DNA from: Tuctoria greenei
Lineage: Eukaryota; Streptophyta; Magnoliopsida; Poales; Poaceae
DNA: 64,000 nt
Direction of reading: 5' to 3'
Assembly (NCBI GenBank): GCA_036927565.1
Contig: JAYESD010000009.1
Location: 28,115,601 to 28,179,600 of the forward strand
Shown: positions 51,606 through 62,324 of the stretch, in pieces
Numbering within the stretch: position 1 is the first letter of the stretch
How the letters are laid out: the number at the start of each line of letters is the position of its first letter
The notes under the pieces: model-generated
Databases searched by the model: none
What the model was told of the DNA's origin: nothing
The model's input: only the letters and a program-made list of their open reading frames with translations
Translations under genes and position numbers: made by a program

Positions 51606-53000
51606 AAACATCAAGGAACGCATGACATCATTAGTGGTGCGAAACATGCACTCAGCCTTGCCATTCTGGGGGGATGTGTATGGACAAGACATGCGTAGCT
51701 GTGTGCCATGTGTAAGAAGAAAGTCACGGAGTCGCGAGTTGTCAAACTCGCGTCCGTTGTCACAATGGAGAGCACGAACAGTACGCCCAAACTGTGTGGA
51801 AACCCAAGTGAAGAAGTGAGAGAGAGTATCAAATGTCTCAGATTTCAGACGTAAGGGAAAATTCCAAGAGAAATGTGAGAAATCATTAAGTACCACCAAA
51901 TAATATTTAAAACCTGAGACACTGATAACAGGAGATGTCCACAAATCGCAGTGAATAAGATCAAAAATGTGTTGCACATGAGACACAAAAGTGGGAAAGG
52001 GAAGCTGAACATGGCGACCAAGCTGACAAGCATGACATAATGACTCATGTGTGCCCCTAGTACACGATATAACTGAACTACTAGACAACTTCGACATAGC
52101 ATCAGCGCCAGGGTGACCAAGCCGGCGGTGCCAAGTAGCGGACGAAGCTGTCGTAGCCAGAGCAAATGACGGAGATGCAGCGGAAGTAGGAAGTCGAAGA
52201 GTGTACAGGGGCCCCGGACTATCACATCGAAGAAGAAGACGCCGGGTGGAAAGATCCTTCACAGACAAACCAAAAGGATCAAACTCAACAGAAATATTGT
52301 TATCAGTGGTGAAACGACGAATGGAAAGCAAATTTTGAATAATGTCTGGAGCAACTAGAACATTGTTAAGATGGAATGAACCCGGAGAAACTGAGTCACC
52401 TACTGAGGTGACTGGAAGAACAGATCCATTGCCAACAACGATCGATGAAGGAAACGAGGGATGAGGTGGGTGGGTAGAAGAGATAATACCAGCATCTGGG
52501 GTGGTGTGATAAGAGGCGCCAGAATCAGCCACCCAATCAGTAGTCGACGGTGTAAGGTGCATGGTGCTGAAAGAAGACGCCAAGTCCTGATGGTCCCACC
52601 CCAGGGGCGGCTCGTGGAGGGGTGCTGGCGGCTCCGAGTACCCAGCGGGGTAGGTAGCACCGCCGTAGGCTGGAGTTGGCGATCCACCGCAGGGCGACCA
52701 AGTCCGCCATAGCCCGGATGGGCTACGTACGCCGCCTGAGGACGTGGCTGGTGCGGAGTAGAGGAAGTCGGTGGCGCTCCAAGAATACCCGGAGACGGTC
52801 CAGGCCACATAGAGATCTGGCCAGTCCACGGGTTGTACGGTGTGGGCCAGGGCGCACCTCCCTGGCCAGTGCCACCAGTACCACTACCAGTAGGAGCAGT
52901 GGACGTAGAAGTGCCGCCAGCACCTCGTCCTGTGCGCCTTCCGCCGCGACGTCGACGAGTACCACTCCCAAAGCCAGCAGAGGCACCCGCGAGCTCCTCG
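51606..53000 (-). pseudogene. Copia gag C-terminus, protease and integrase fragment
   Basis: Minus-strand reading: Gly/Arg-rich gag end and PYNPWTGQISMWPGP, protease WVADSGASYHTTPD, integrase zinc region WHRRLGHPGADAMSKL...CHACQLGRH, core FDLIHCDLWTSP, ALHCDNGREFDN and TSPQNGKAECMFRTTND. It stops at MRSLMFQA, where sequence copied from the LTR border intervenes. The gag N-terminal half is absent. Confidence 0.82.
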
Positions 53001-54049
53001 CGGAGATCCATGGAGGTGAGTGTGGGAACCACGCGTCTTCCCGCACGCTGGTCGGTAAAGCTTTTCGGCATGGCTTCTATCGACCTACAGCACCCCAGGA
53101 TGCAATTGAGTCGGTAAAAAAGTGTGAAGCATGCCAGTTCCACGCAAAGCGAATTCTCACACCGGCCCAGTCATTGCAAATGATACCTCCTACGTGGCCA
53201 TTCGCAGTTTGGGGCATGGACATTTTGGGACCATTCCCAAAAGCTGTCGGAGGTTACCAATTCCTGTATGTCATCATTGACAAGTTCACCAAGTGACCGG
53301 AAGCAACTCCAGTTGTGACTATCAATAAGCAATCAGCTATCAAGTTCTTGAAGTCCATAGTCTACAGATTAGGAGTTCCGAACAGAGTCATCACTGATAA
53401 TGGAACCCAATTTACAAGTGCAGCATTTCAAGAGTATTGCGAAGACCTCAAAATTCAAGTCAGCTACGCATCAGTAGCTCACCCGGCAAGTAATGGCCAA
53501 GCCGAGAGAGCAAATGCAGAAAATTTAAAAGGACTCAAGACGCGCACTTATGAGCACTTGAAGAAACACGGAGCCAACTGGATCGATGAGCTTCCGTCTG
53601 CACTGTGGGCAGGCAAGACTACACCTAACCGGTCAACTGGAGAGACACCCTTCTTCATGGTGTACGGAGCAGTCCTTCCTCCGGAGATCACCATGGGGTC
53701 ACTCCGGGTCTGGACCTTCGACGAAGCCGCACAGGACCCGCTTCGGCGTGAAGACCTTAACCTCGTCGACGAGGGAAGGTGTCAAGCAGCTGTTCGAAAT
53801 GCTCGTTATCGCCAGGCGCTCCGGCGTTATCATTAAAGGCATGTGTGCAAACGACAGCTTGAGGAAGACGATCTGGTGCTGCGGAAAAGACTAACTTGTG
53901 AAGGGATGAACAAACTTTCCCCCAGTTGGAAAGGTCCCTTCCGAGTGATCAAAGTATCCCGTCCCGGATGCGTTCGCTTGACAACTGAGGATGGGACCCC
54001 GCTTCCTAATCCTTGGAACATCGAACACCTCCGTAAGTTTTATGCTTAG
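53000..54049 (+). pseudogene. Gypsy integrase of element G
   Basis: HHCC zinc region (AEIHGGECGNHAS, KKCEACQFHAKRI), core with WGMDILGPFPK, a stop at 53296 (TGA where Trp is expected), VITDNGTQFTSAAFQEYC and HPASNGQAERANAE. All three acidic residues are present. A second break lies at about 53834. The C-terminal part (LSPSWKGPFRVIKVSRPGC, WNIEHLRKFYA) ends at 54049, typical for Tat-type integrases. Its left edge is fused to the Copia fragment. Confidence 0.85.
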
Positions 54050-54779
54050 TATCACAGAGGTGAGTTTGTAATTACACGCAATGTAAATTTTAGAGTCCAT
54101 ACACAGAGTCGGATCGGTCCTCCGGGAGAACACCCGGACCCCTCCGGGAGGGTTCGGGAAGTTCAAGCAACACTTGACACAGTCACAACACTAAAAGTGT
54201 AGCTACCTGTCCTGGGTTAGTACAAGATATATAGCACACTTAGCCTTGTTTTGTACCCTAAGTGTGTCCTTGTCTCCTCTGTAATCCGGACCTATAATGA
54301 AAGACATTGTTGTGTAAAAGCCGACTCCACGTGTATTAATTTTTTACAGGCTCAATTTCTTTTATTAGCCTTTTCCTCATTGTCCATAACGAAGTTGTGC
54401 AATTCTTTTTGACCTTTAGTCCAAGTTACTCATATGTTGTACAAGTTAAATTATGGGTTTTTGCGGATTTTAGCATTGCTGGACGGTCAAATTGCCTGAA
54501 CGCCAAGCCAACACAGGTCCGGAGTGTGCTATCGACTTAGCCTGGTCTAGCACCCTAAGTACGCCACTCTATCTACATTCCGGCAGGCCTCAGTAGGGCG
54601 GGTCCTAAAGGCATTCAAATCTGAAAAAGTTACATCAATGTACTTGTTATCATATCGAGTTTCTTCGGATCTAAAATTCAAATAAGAATAATAAGTCACA
54701 AAAGAGTTATAGACGAGAGGAAGAATTTTACGGTTTTTCTTGTCTTTGATGCGCAGGAAAAATGAAAACTCATGACGAT
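54050..54779 (+). other. Non-coding region after the integrase of element G
   Basis: AT-rich spacer with no gene or repeat that I can assign. Confidence 0.55.
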
Positions 54780-55125
54780 GGTGGACGATGCCGGAGCTAC
54801 TATGCTCCGACACCCCCCAAGGGGGCCCGTCATCGACGTTTCAGACGTTGAAAGTGGGTGCCGCCGGAGCTAACAAGCTCCGACAACCCCCATGGGTGCC
54901 CACTGTCGACGTGAAGCATAATGGCAATTCAAGAAAGATGGTGAAACCATCCGAGGGAATTCGCCATCGACGTATTCTACGATTGATGGTGGATATCGTC
55001 GAAGCCGGGAAGCTCTGACAACCCCAGGGGGCCCACTGTCGACGTCTTATGCGTTGATAATGGGCGCCGTCGGACCTGTCAAGCTCCGACACCTCCTAGG
55101 GGGCCCGCCGTCGATGTCACAAAGC
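54780..55125 (+). repeat. Tandem imperfect repeats with GGAGCT..AGCTCC hairpins
   Basis: Four to five units of about 75-85 bp. The common pattern is CCGGAGCTAACAAGCTCCGA, then CACCCCC..GGGGGCCC and GTCGACGT. Example starts: 54788, 54862, 54997 and 55068. Each unit could fold into a short stem. They lie between pol and the antisense ORF. Confidence 0.7.
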
Positions 55126-55333
55126 GTTCAAGTCATCAAAATATTGTCAAACCTTTTGGTACATGTTCGCAATGAAATTGTGTACATCTACCAGGGGGCT
55201 AATAAGATAAAGGCCAATGTGTTGAAGAAAAACACAAAATGGAATTCATTCATTCAAAGAGTGGATTTCATTCATCGGAAGTACTGGATTACAAAATGAG
55301 AATTATAAAGGAAAAGGCAGAAAGAAAAAGGCA
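55126..55333. other. Spacer before the antisense ORF end
   Basis: Short AT-rich stretch. No gene recognised. Confidence 0.5.
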
Positions 55334-57156
55334 CTAGGTCCTATGGAAATACGAGGCAACTATTTGGGCAGCTTCTTGGACACTAGCTTTGGTGGCATCT
55401 TCCTCTTCAGCAATGGGTCCTTCGAACACCGGATCTAGTGAAAGTTGGGGATCTTGGCTTTTGGAACACGTCAGCACAAATTCAGCGACGTTCTTGGCTA
55501 AAGACTTTCCTTCTATCTCCAATTGATCGGCGATGAGGTCCCCCATCGTGTCCAGTTTGTTGCTGGTAGATCTCAATGCCACCATCGCTCTGTCCAGCTC
55601 TGACTCAGCGTCATCCGGACGTACTGGACTGAAGCCGAGAGGTACCAAAGCATTCTTTATTGGCATGCCCCAAGAAGTCCCAGACCTGCTGGGACCCAGT
55701 CGTCTTTGCACTTCGTAGCTCCTCCAGTGATCGCCTGTCAGCCACAAGCTCCGAACTCTCCCAGGCGATACGCTCAACCTCTTTGGCGCGTTGCTGAATG
55801 CTTTCAGCCACTTGCCTCTCATGATCAGCGAGCTCCGTCTCCCGGAGGTGGATGCGGTTCCGCCGTTCGTCCAGGTCTTTCTCCCTGCCCTTCACCTTCT
55901 CCTCTCTGGTGGCAACATCGGCCTCTCTTTCAAAGAGCTCCTGCTCAGCTTTGAATACTTCTCCTCCTCCTGCTTGCACCGTAGATCAAGATTTTTTGTT
56001 CGGTCAGCCAAGTTTTGCTCTCCCAGAGACAATCTCTTGGCGAGCTCCTCCTCTCTCTTCAAAATATCCTCCTGCTGCTCCAGGAGTTTCTCTTCCCGTT
56101 CGTCGAGACATTCCCGGCGCTTGAGAAGCGTCTCATGGAAAGTTTTGAGGTTGTCCTGGCGGTCATTCGCCGCCTCGTTGGCTTCTTTGGCCTGCTCAAA
56201 TAGCGCCTTGGATTGGTCGTCGAGAGCCTTGATCAAACCTTCCTTCTCGGTGTGTAGGCGCTCATACCTTGCCAGCCCAGCCTTTTCCCGGTCTATCCAG
56301 TCCCGTTGGTCTGCCAGCCTCGACTGCGTTAGCTTGGTCTCGAAGTGAAGCCTGTTGCGCCAACGCCTCAAGGTGTGGCGCTCTTCTTCAAGGACCTTGC
56401 TTTCGTGGTCGAAGGTGAGCTGAACTTGACGGAGATTGGAGCAGGCATTGTCGATAGACAACGCCAGAGGGATAGACTTCGAACCTGCCGGGGTCATCTC
56501 CGCTGGCTCCAAGGGGTCTTCCAGTACAAAAATTGGGTCCCATGCCACAAGCGTGGTCCCCTGCGGTCCTGCGACACTAGGGCCGCCCCCGGAAGCTCTT
56601 TTGCTTCTGCTGCCGCCAACGAGGGTCCCACTGTGGGAACATCAACCTCCGGGGCTAACGCCGAAGGTCCCACCTCCGAATCTTCAGCAGACGGCTCTAC
56701 AAATGTAGGGTCCACTCTCGACTCCTCTAGGTGCTCTGGCTCGGACATGGGCGCCTCCGGAGCAATTACCTTCAGGGTGGACATTGGAGTTTCATCCGGA
56801 GCCCCCACCACCTCCGGCTCAGGCGCCGGTACATCAACCATCTCTGGTATGGAGGCCGAAGCTTTAGCTATCTCCGACACACAGGACGGAACTTCGGGCA
56901 CCTCCGACTCCATCGCCGGATTTTCAGCCTCTTCCGGCATGGGCGTCGGAGCTTCGGTTACCTCCGGCTCAAGTGCCGGAGCTTCTGCCACCTCCAACTC
57001 CTGCACCAGAGATTCAGTCTCTTGCGCTCCTGTTGATGGTGCATTTTCATCAACTTCTCCCCCGTGGTCCGGCGCTACCACGAGAGCCTCTACCGTCTCC
57101 TCTGGATCCAAGTCTACGACAGCTGGCGCCGGAGCTGCCGTGTCTTCTGCTACCAC
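55334..57156 (-). pseudogene. Antisense ORF of the Gypsy element, coiled-coil protein with frameshifts
   Basis: Opposite in strand to gag-pol and placed where Tat/Grande-type elements carry an antisense ORF. The N-terminal part (57156 to about 56570) is acidic and Pro-rich with degenerate repeats of the kind VTEAPTPMPEEAENPAMESE. The middle and C-terminal parts form a long coiled coil, e.g. LEEERHTLRRWRNRLHFETK, REEKLLEQQEDILKREEEL and REEKVKGREKDLDERRNRI. A conserved-looking end contains LGFSPVRPDDAESELDRAM. The frame changes near 56570, 55960 and 55680, so this copy is broken. Product function is unknown. Confidence 0.72.
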
Positions 57157-57203
57157 TTGGGGAGGCTCAGTGGTTAAAGCCGGAGCTTCTGCACGCTCAG
57201 CTG

Positions 57204-57304
57204 GTTGGTGGGAAGAATTTTATATTCACCAATGTGTCAGTAAATGATTTGGAGGGATATCATTTAGCATCTTGAGTGACTAAAACATTGTCTTATTGGG
57301 ACAG
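57204..57304 (+). other. Start of copy C: end of the intron before NHD1 exon b
   Basis: From about CTGGTTGGTGGGAAG the sequence matches 1272-1376 and 10216-10320. To its left is element G. The first shared bases (GCTGGTTGGTGGG) may be ambiguous at the junction. Confidence 0.8.
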
Positions 57305-57425
57305 ATTGTTAGGTGGTGTTGTTGTAATAGCAGCAAATGCTGGCGGTGCGTGGACACCAATTGGTGATGTGACAACTACTATGCTGTGGATCCATGGTCA
57401 GGTTACAACATTGAAAATAATACAG
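57305..57425 (+). CDS. NHD1: NHD1-type antiporter, exon b, copy C
   Basis: Third copy of the 121-nt signature exon (NAGGAWTPIGD), same splice borders and phases. Exon a is absent here because the copy starts inside the preceding intron. By phase it could follow exon d of copy B (phase 2 to phase 2). Confidence 0.9.
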
Positions 57426-58309
57426 GTCAGCTTTACACAAGTGTTCTTGTGTTGCATGATGGGTTTATACATATATTTCCTTGCATTCGTTCTCTTTGCA
57501 ATGGTATGTTTGTTTTATTAACGTCATGTTCCACTTTCCTAAGTTCCTGATGATTATTAAGAGTATATGCTCATATCTGCATTCAAATCGAAACTTTTAA
57601 GGATCACTTGCCTGCCTTTTTCTGTATGGACCTTGTAAAGGTTACAACTTCGTTTGAAGGAGAAATGGAGATATAAATGATGCTACTTTTTTCTTCACGA
57701 ATATGCAGAAGAGCTGCGCATCATTTCATTAAGAATGGAAAAAGGGTGTCAACAAACACACACGCAGCAGTTAGGCTTTTACATCTCTGCCACAGACAAA
57801 AGAATCCCCCCCCCCCCCCCCCCCCCCCGACTCATCTAAACCCTAGCCCTAGCAGCTGGTACTGTAGCATGTTGCTACTGTACCACGCCAGCCCATAAGG
57901 CCTATCTATTACCCATAACAACTGTAGTTACATTATTTTAACAATGGCCTCAGCCTTTGCCTGTTTAATTTCGTACAGTCAGTCTACGAGTTCTAAACAG
58001 TCAATAGTTGAAGGCATATCTGCACTAGAGATTTGCATTTCATATGCAAATGCAATGTGTCATTCATCCTTTGGTGGATATGGTGATCCAATTCTGGTAA
58101 TTGTAATTGTGGGCACTTATGGATAAATCAATAACAATGTATCTGCTCTGATAATTTTAGGGATATGTTCTCCACTTATTGTTTTTTTACCAAGTGTCTT
58201 GGAATGGAGCATCAAAATACCTTCTTGTGTTGTTTATTCTTTTTCTGCATGCCACATCAGCAGTACGATACTTCTTTTTATTATGAAATAGCTGTTTGGC
58301 TTATGACAG
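57426..58309 (+). other. Intron between exons b and c, copy C, with empty Copia site
   Basis: Contains a 23-C run near 57806-57828 and the uninterrupted target GTACC at 57880-57884. Otherwise matches the two halves of the copy B intron. No gene seen. Confidence 0.85.
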
Positions 58310-58371
58310 GGCTTGTTTATCCCTTCGGTTGTTTCACTGGCAGTTCCACTGGCTCTGATGTCCCTCACCAG
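58310..58371 (+). CDS. NHD1: NHD1-type antiporter, exon c, copy C
   Basis: 62-nt exon, same sequence as 17034-17095, encoding GLFIPSVVSLAVPLALMSLT. Confidence 0.88.
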
Positions 58372-58457
58372 GTTGTTAACTAGTGACAACTTATGATATA
58401 TGGAACGGAACATATTGATGGTGCCTAGGTTAACAAATTGTTACATGTTATAAACAG

Positions 58458-58760
58458 TGAAGCAAACGGATCGTGTCAGAAATCATCCAGCTTGCTGTCA
58501 TCAGAGAAGATGGCTCCTCGAGGACAGCTTGTACTAGCTGTTGGAATGGGCGCATTAGTGTTTGTTCCAGTCTTTAAAGCTCTAACTGGAGTGCCACCTT
58601 TCATGGGCATGCTTCTTGGCCTTGGGGTTCTCTGGATCTTGACAGATGCTATACATTATGGTGACTCGGAAAGGCAGAGACTGAAAGTTCCACAAGCACT
58701 GTCACGGATTGATACACAAGGAATTTTGTTCTTCTTAGGAATTCTTTTATCTGTTGGCAG
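58458..58760 (+). CDS. NHD1: NHD1-type antiporter, exon d, copy C
   Basis: 303-nt exon, with the same protein as 17182-17484 (MAPRGQLVLAVGMGALVFV and following). Ends GGCAG|GTAATC in phase 2. No later family exon is visible before the window end. Confidence 0.92.
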
Positions 58761-58796
58761 GTAATCCTTCTCTGCCTTCCTTATAACTATCATTTT

Positions 58797-59117
58797 GGCA
58801 GCCTTCCAAAAGGCGTTTCTAGGCGCCCGTCTTGCCTTGGGGGTAAGCATGGGCGGTGGCGGGGGGAGCATCGCAATGGAATCGGGGCCACTGTGGAGAT
58901 AGGCCGTTGGATTGGGTTGGAAGTGGGCTGAGGCAGAGGAGGGCGGAAGTGGGCCAGGGAAAATGAACCCAGGACAGTAGAGATACTGTATTTTCTTTTT
59001 AAAATTTAATCCATCATTTCTACAGTGTGTAACGCCTAGGCGTCGTCTAGAAACGGCTAGGCACTCGTAGGCTCTAGGTGGATGGTCACTTAGGGCCTTT
59101 GGAAACCTTGATTGTGG
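58797..59117. mobile_element. Short DNA transposon, copy C
   Basis: Counterpart of 17521-17853 with the same ends, a 12-bp internal deletion (one CCAAGACAATGAA unit fewer) and a few substitutions. Confidence 0.5.
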
Positions 59118-59249
59118 GATAATTCCTCTCATGCCATTCAAGGTTCTATATGGCACCTGGACGCTCAGGTGCTCGAGGGACGGCGACCTATAGCAGGGGG
59201 CAGAGCAGTGGGAGGCGAGGGGATGACGGAAGCGGGGTGGGGGTGCAGC

Positions 59250-61276
59250 TGTTGAAGTTAATCACGTATTCTAGAGTAAACTAGATATTAGGGGGTGTCC
59301 ATATCCGGACACAACATATTAGGTATTAGGGATAGAGTTCAGATCGGATATAGAGGAGGAGTCCTAGTATGAGTCGCCTGTAAGAGGCCAATATATAGCC
59401 GAGCTAGCCCCCCTCCCCGGTTGAATCAATGAAATCAAGAAAATAGTGCGGAATTACAACAATTGGAATCAGAGCGAGGTTCGAGGGCGAAGAAGTCGGG
59501 CATACCTCGTGCGCAACCAAGGTGTTGCTCATGTGGGCGGGAGCGGTTGATTCGGCGCAGGAGGTCGGTGCCGTCGGACTCCAGAGGCAGATCTCGATGG
59601 CTTCGGGCGAATTTGGTGTGGGTCAACCGGATTCGACAGAAGAAGCAGAGATCCTGACGGGAGACCGCGCGGCGTACTCGACTCAGGCGCGGCGCGGCAC
59701 AGAGACGGTCGAGTGACTCGTGCGAAGATCTCAGTGGCTGCCGCAACAAGTTGGGCGCGGTACTGGCGGCGGCGGCTCGACATAAAGAAGCTAGGGTTTT
59801 GGGAGGATTGACTTCGGTTCGGTAAAGACCGATTTTCACTGGGCCGAACTGGGCCACGTGAGGGGGAGATTTTTGTGAGCCTAGTGATTGGGTCGGTCCC
59901 CTGATTTTTGCTAGGTACATCCAGTCAATTATACCAGAGTCCTCTATTGAGTTGCTAATCCTACGCAGAAAGTGTACGCGATATGGAGGGAAAATCAATG
60001 GCACTCCATTATCCCCTGCTAACGAAGATGAACTATACAGCGTGGGCCATCAAGATGAAAGTATTTTTGAAGGCGCAGGGGGTATGGGAAGCTGTGGAGA
60101 CGACGACAGACAAAGTTGATCCAAAACAAGATCAGTTGGCTCTTGCGGCCATCTACCATGCAATTGATAAAGACACTCTCATGCGAATTTCTGAGCAAGA
60201 GACAATGAAAGAAGCTTGAGAGATGATCAAGACCAAATTCTTGGGTGAAGAACATGTGATGGAAGCAAGAATTCAAACTCTTCATAATGAGCTTGATGTG
60301 ATGCGTATGAACAGAGGGGACTCCATTGACGACTTTGTCACAAGGGTGATGATCATCGTCACAAAGATTCGTGGTCTTGGAGGTGAAGTTAAAGAAAATT
60401 ATATTGTGAAGAAATTGCTACGAGCTATGCCTTCGAAATTTCTCCATATTGCATCTATCATTGAGCAATTTGTTGATATGAAGACGATGACTGTGAAGGA
60501 GCTCGTTGACAGACTCAAGGCACATGAGGAACGAGTGCATGGTTTCAACAACCAAGAACATGAAGAAAGACTCTACTTAACAAGGGAGGAGTGGAAAGCA
60601 AGAGAGACAAAGGATGGTGAGAAACTTCTGACAAGAGAAGAGTGGAAAGCTGAAGAAGCGAAAGAAGGTGGTCAAAAGAAGAAGAAAGTTGACAAGAAAA
60701 AGATTCAGTGCTACACTTGTCGGAAGCATGAACACTTTGCCAGTGAGTGTCCTAATAACAAGGATGATGAGAAGGCGCTTTTCGCGTCGGAAGTAGAATT
60801 GTTTTGATTTCACAAGAAAGAGTGCTCGGGATGATGTGTTCATCCTGGGGAGTGATGTGTTCGCCCCAAATTTGTATCCAGGATGATCTGTTCGTCCCAG
60901 TGGATGATGGATTCGTCCAGGGATGGTGTGTTCGTCTCATAGGTGTCAGTGTGCGAGATGATGTGTTCATCCCATGGTCATCCAAGATGATGTGTTTGTC
61001 TCGGGAGGTGTAGTGTGCACATCCTAAATTAGTGTGTCCTAGAAAATGTGATTAAGGGGGTGTGTTGATTTTAATCACGTATTCCAGAGTAAACTAGATA
61101 TTAGGAGGTGTCCATATCCGGACACAACATATTAGGTATCAGGGATAGAGTCCAGATCGGATATACAGGAGTCCTAGTATGAGTCGCATGTAAGGGCCCA
61201 ATATATAGCCATCCTAGACCCCCCCCCCCCCCCGTTTGAATCAATGAAATCAAGGAAATAGTGTGGAATTCCAACA
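59250..61276 (+). mobile_element. Gag-only LTR retrotransposon (TR-GAG type), copy C
   Basis: Ortholog of 17989-20024 with the same target duplication GCAGC (59245-59249, 61277-61281). LTRs 59250-59461 and 61063-61276. Its C-run is 15 bases. Confidence 0.9.
59983..60807 (+). pseudogene. Gag of gag-only element, copy C
   Basis: As in copy B but with CAA in place of the first stop, so only the shared TGA at about 60217-60219 interrupts it. Zinc knuckle CYTCRKHEHFASEC near the end. The tail repeats follow at about 60821-61020. Confidence 0.85.
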
Positions 61277-61296
61277 GCAGCGGAGAAGGGCGCGAC

Positions 61297-61610
61297 AACT
61301 GCCACCTGATCGCCGGCGCCGTCGCCGATGAACAGGGGTAGGGGGTAGGGGTAAAGAGATAAGTTTTCTTGGACTAATTCTTGCTTGATTAATTTGTTCT
61401 GCGCCGACCACAATATATTGCCGATCTACATATTATATTATGGAATGGACTCTATCTCTAAGGAATAAATCAACTCTTATCTCTAATTAACATCTGAACT
61501 ATATCTCTAATTTGGAAACTAATCTCAACTTCCCTTATCTCTAATCCTAATTAACAGACGGACTCTTTTATTATTTCCTAATCCACGGCCACGTGACAAC
61601 CCACATGATA
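61297..61610 (-). repeat. LTR of element E, copy C
   Basis: Same truncated LTR as 20045-20357, ending ACCCACATGATA, followed by the purine-tract region and the GCTCGTCCTCGAGC motif. Confidence 0.75.
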
Positions 61611-61763
61611 TATCTCCCTCTCTTACGAAAAGCTCGTCCTCGAGCTTGGATGAGGATCTTCTTCGTCATTAAACTCGGAGGAGATTCATCATAGATGTAT
61701 AGAATACCATGCCAGGAGCGAACCGCCAACTAAAGCATTAATGTTCATTTTGCAGCCCCACTA

Positions 61764-62201
61764 TTACTTCCTTGTCAGGTGGTTTCTTTCTTTCCCCCCC
61801 AAAGCAGCAAGAACAATCCTGTCCTTATAGTACAAGGGAACCACGCTGAAGCCTTTCTTCATTGTTTTTGATAAACTGATTTTTACTGGCCCTGCATTAT
61901 TGAGCTCCTCATATGACCCTGAATCATGGTCAAGCATCCCAACATACGACCTCCCATTCTGCCTGTAACAGCAAATGATTTTGTGACTTGGGTCATCTTT
62001 CCCAAGGAAATCACAGGAGCTGACACCAAAAATCCTTGAGAATCCAGCATCCAGTGAATACAACGCTGTTACTAAATTACTCTGTTCATCCCATTTATAA
62101 ATAATCCAAATCTCACTCTGTGGATTCAGCTGCTGTTTGAATGTCTCGAAGGCTCTTCTCTGTCTTGAAAGAATTATCCCATAAGACAAGTGCCCTTTCA
62201 C
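61764..62201 (-). pseudogene. Captured prolyl-oligopeptidase-like fragment, copy C
   Basis: Longer open version of 20485-20870 because the duplication insertion is absent: PQSEIWIIYKWDEQSNLV leads in frame into YSLDAGFSRIFGVSSCDF. One fewer C in a C-run changes the C-terminal reading. Upstream it continues into the unrecognised fragment and is cut at 62208 by a Copia insertion. Confidence 0.6.
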
Positions 62202-62208
62202 TGGTTTC

Positions 62209-62304
62209 TGATAGAATGAATTGCTTAATTAATCATAGGGTCTCGGTACATATTTATAGATACATAGATGGGCCGTACAGGCTAGGCCCAAACACAGTCC
62301 AACA
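62209..62304 (-). repeat. 3' LTR of the Ale-like Copia
   Basis: 96 bp. Minus strand TGTTGGACTG to ATTCTATCA. Followed by CCCCCCCGCAG, the complement of a purine tract. Confidence 0.88.
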
Positions 62305-62324
62305 CCCCCCCGCAGTCCCAACAT

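Larger units (their letters stand above)
51092..53000 (-). mobile_element. Rearranged Ale/Retrofit-like Copia fragment inside element G
   Basis: Minus-strand Copia remnant: 3' LTR 51092-51197, C-rich purine-tract complement at 51198, RNase H end 51218-51582, then a junction directly to integrase. Integrase, protease and the C-terminal part of gag run from 51606 to about 53000. Reverse transcriptase is deleted, and the 5' LTR and gag start are missing. The right edge joins the Gypsy integrase without a duplication. Confidence 0.85.
46832..57203 (+). mobile_element. Ty3/Gypsy element G (Tat-like), decayed, lacking a 3' LTR
   Basis: 5' LTR, primer site, gag, protease, RT, integrase, a tandem-repeat block and an antisense ORF, in that order. 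The RNase H region is replaced by a rearranged Copia fragment (51092 to about 53000). The 3' end is missing because copy C of the antiporter segment begins at about 57204. Integrase after RT and an antisense ORF before the 3' LTR fit the Tat/Retand/Grande group. Many stops and frameshifts make it non-functional. Confidence 0.82.
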
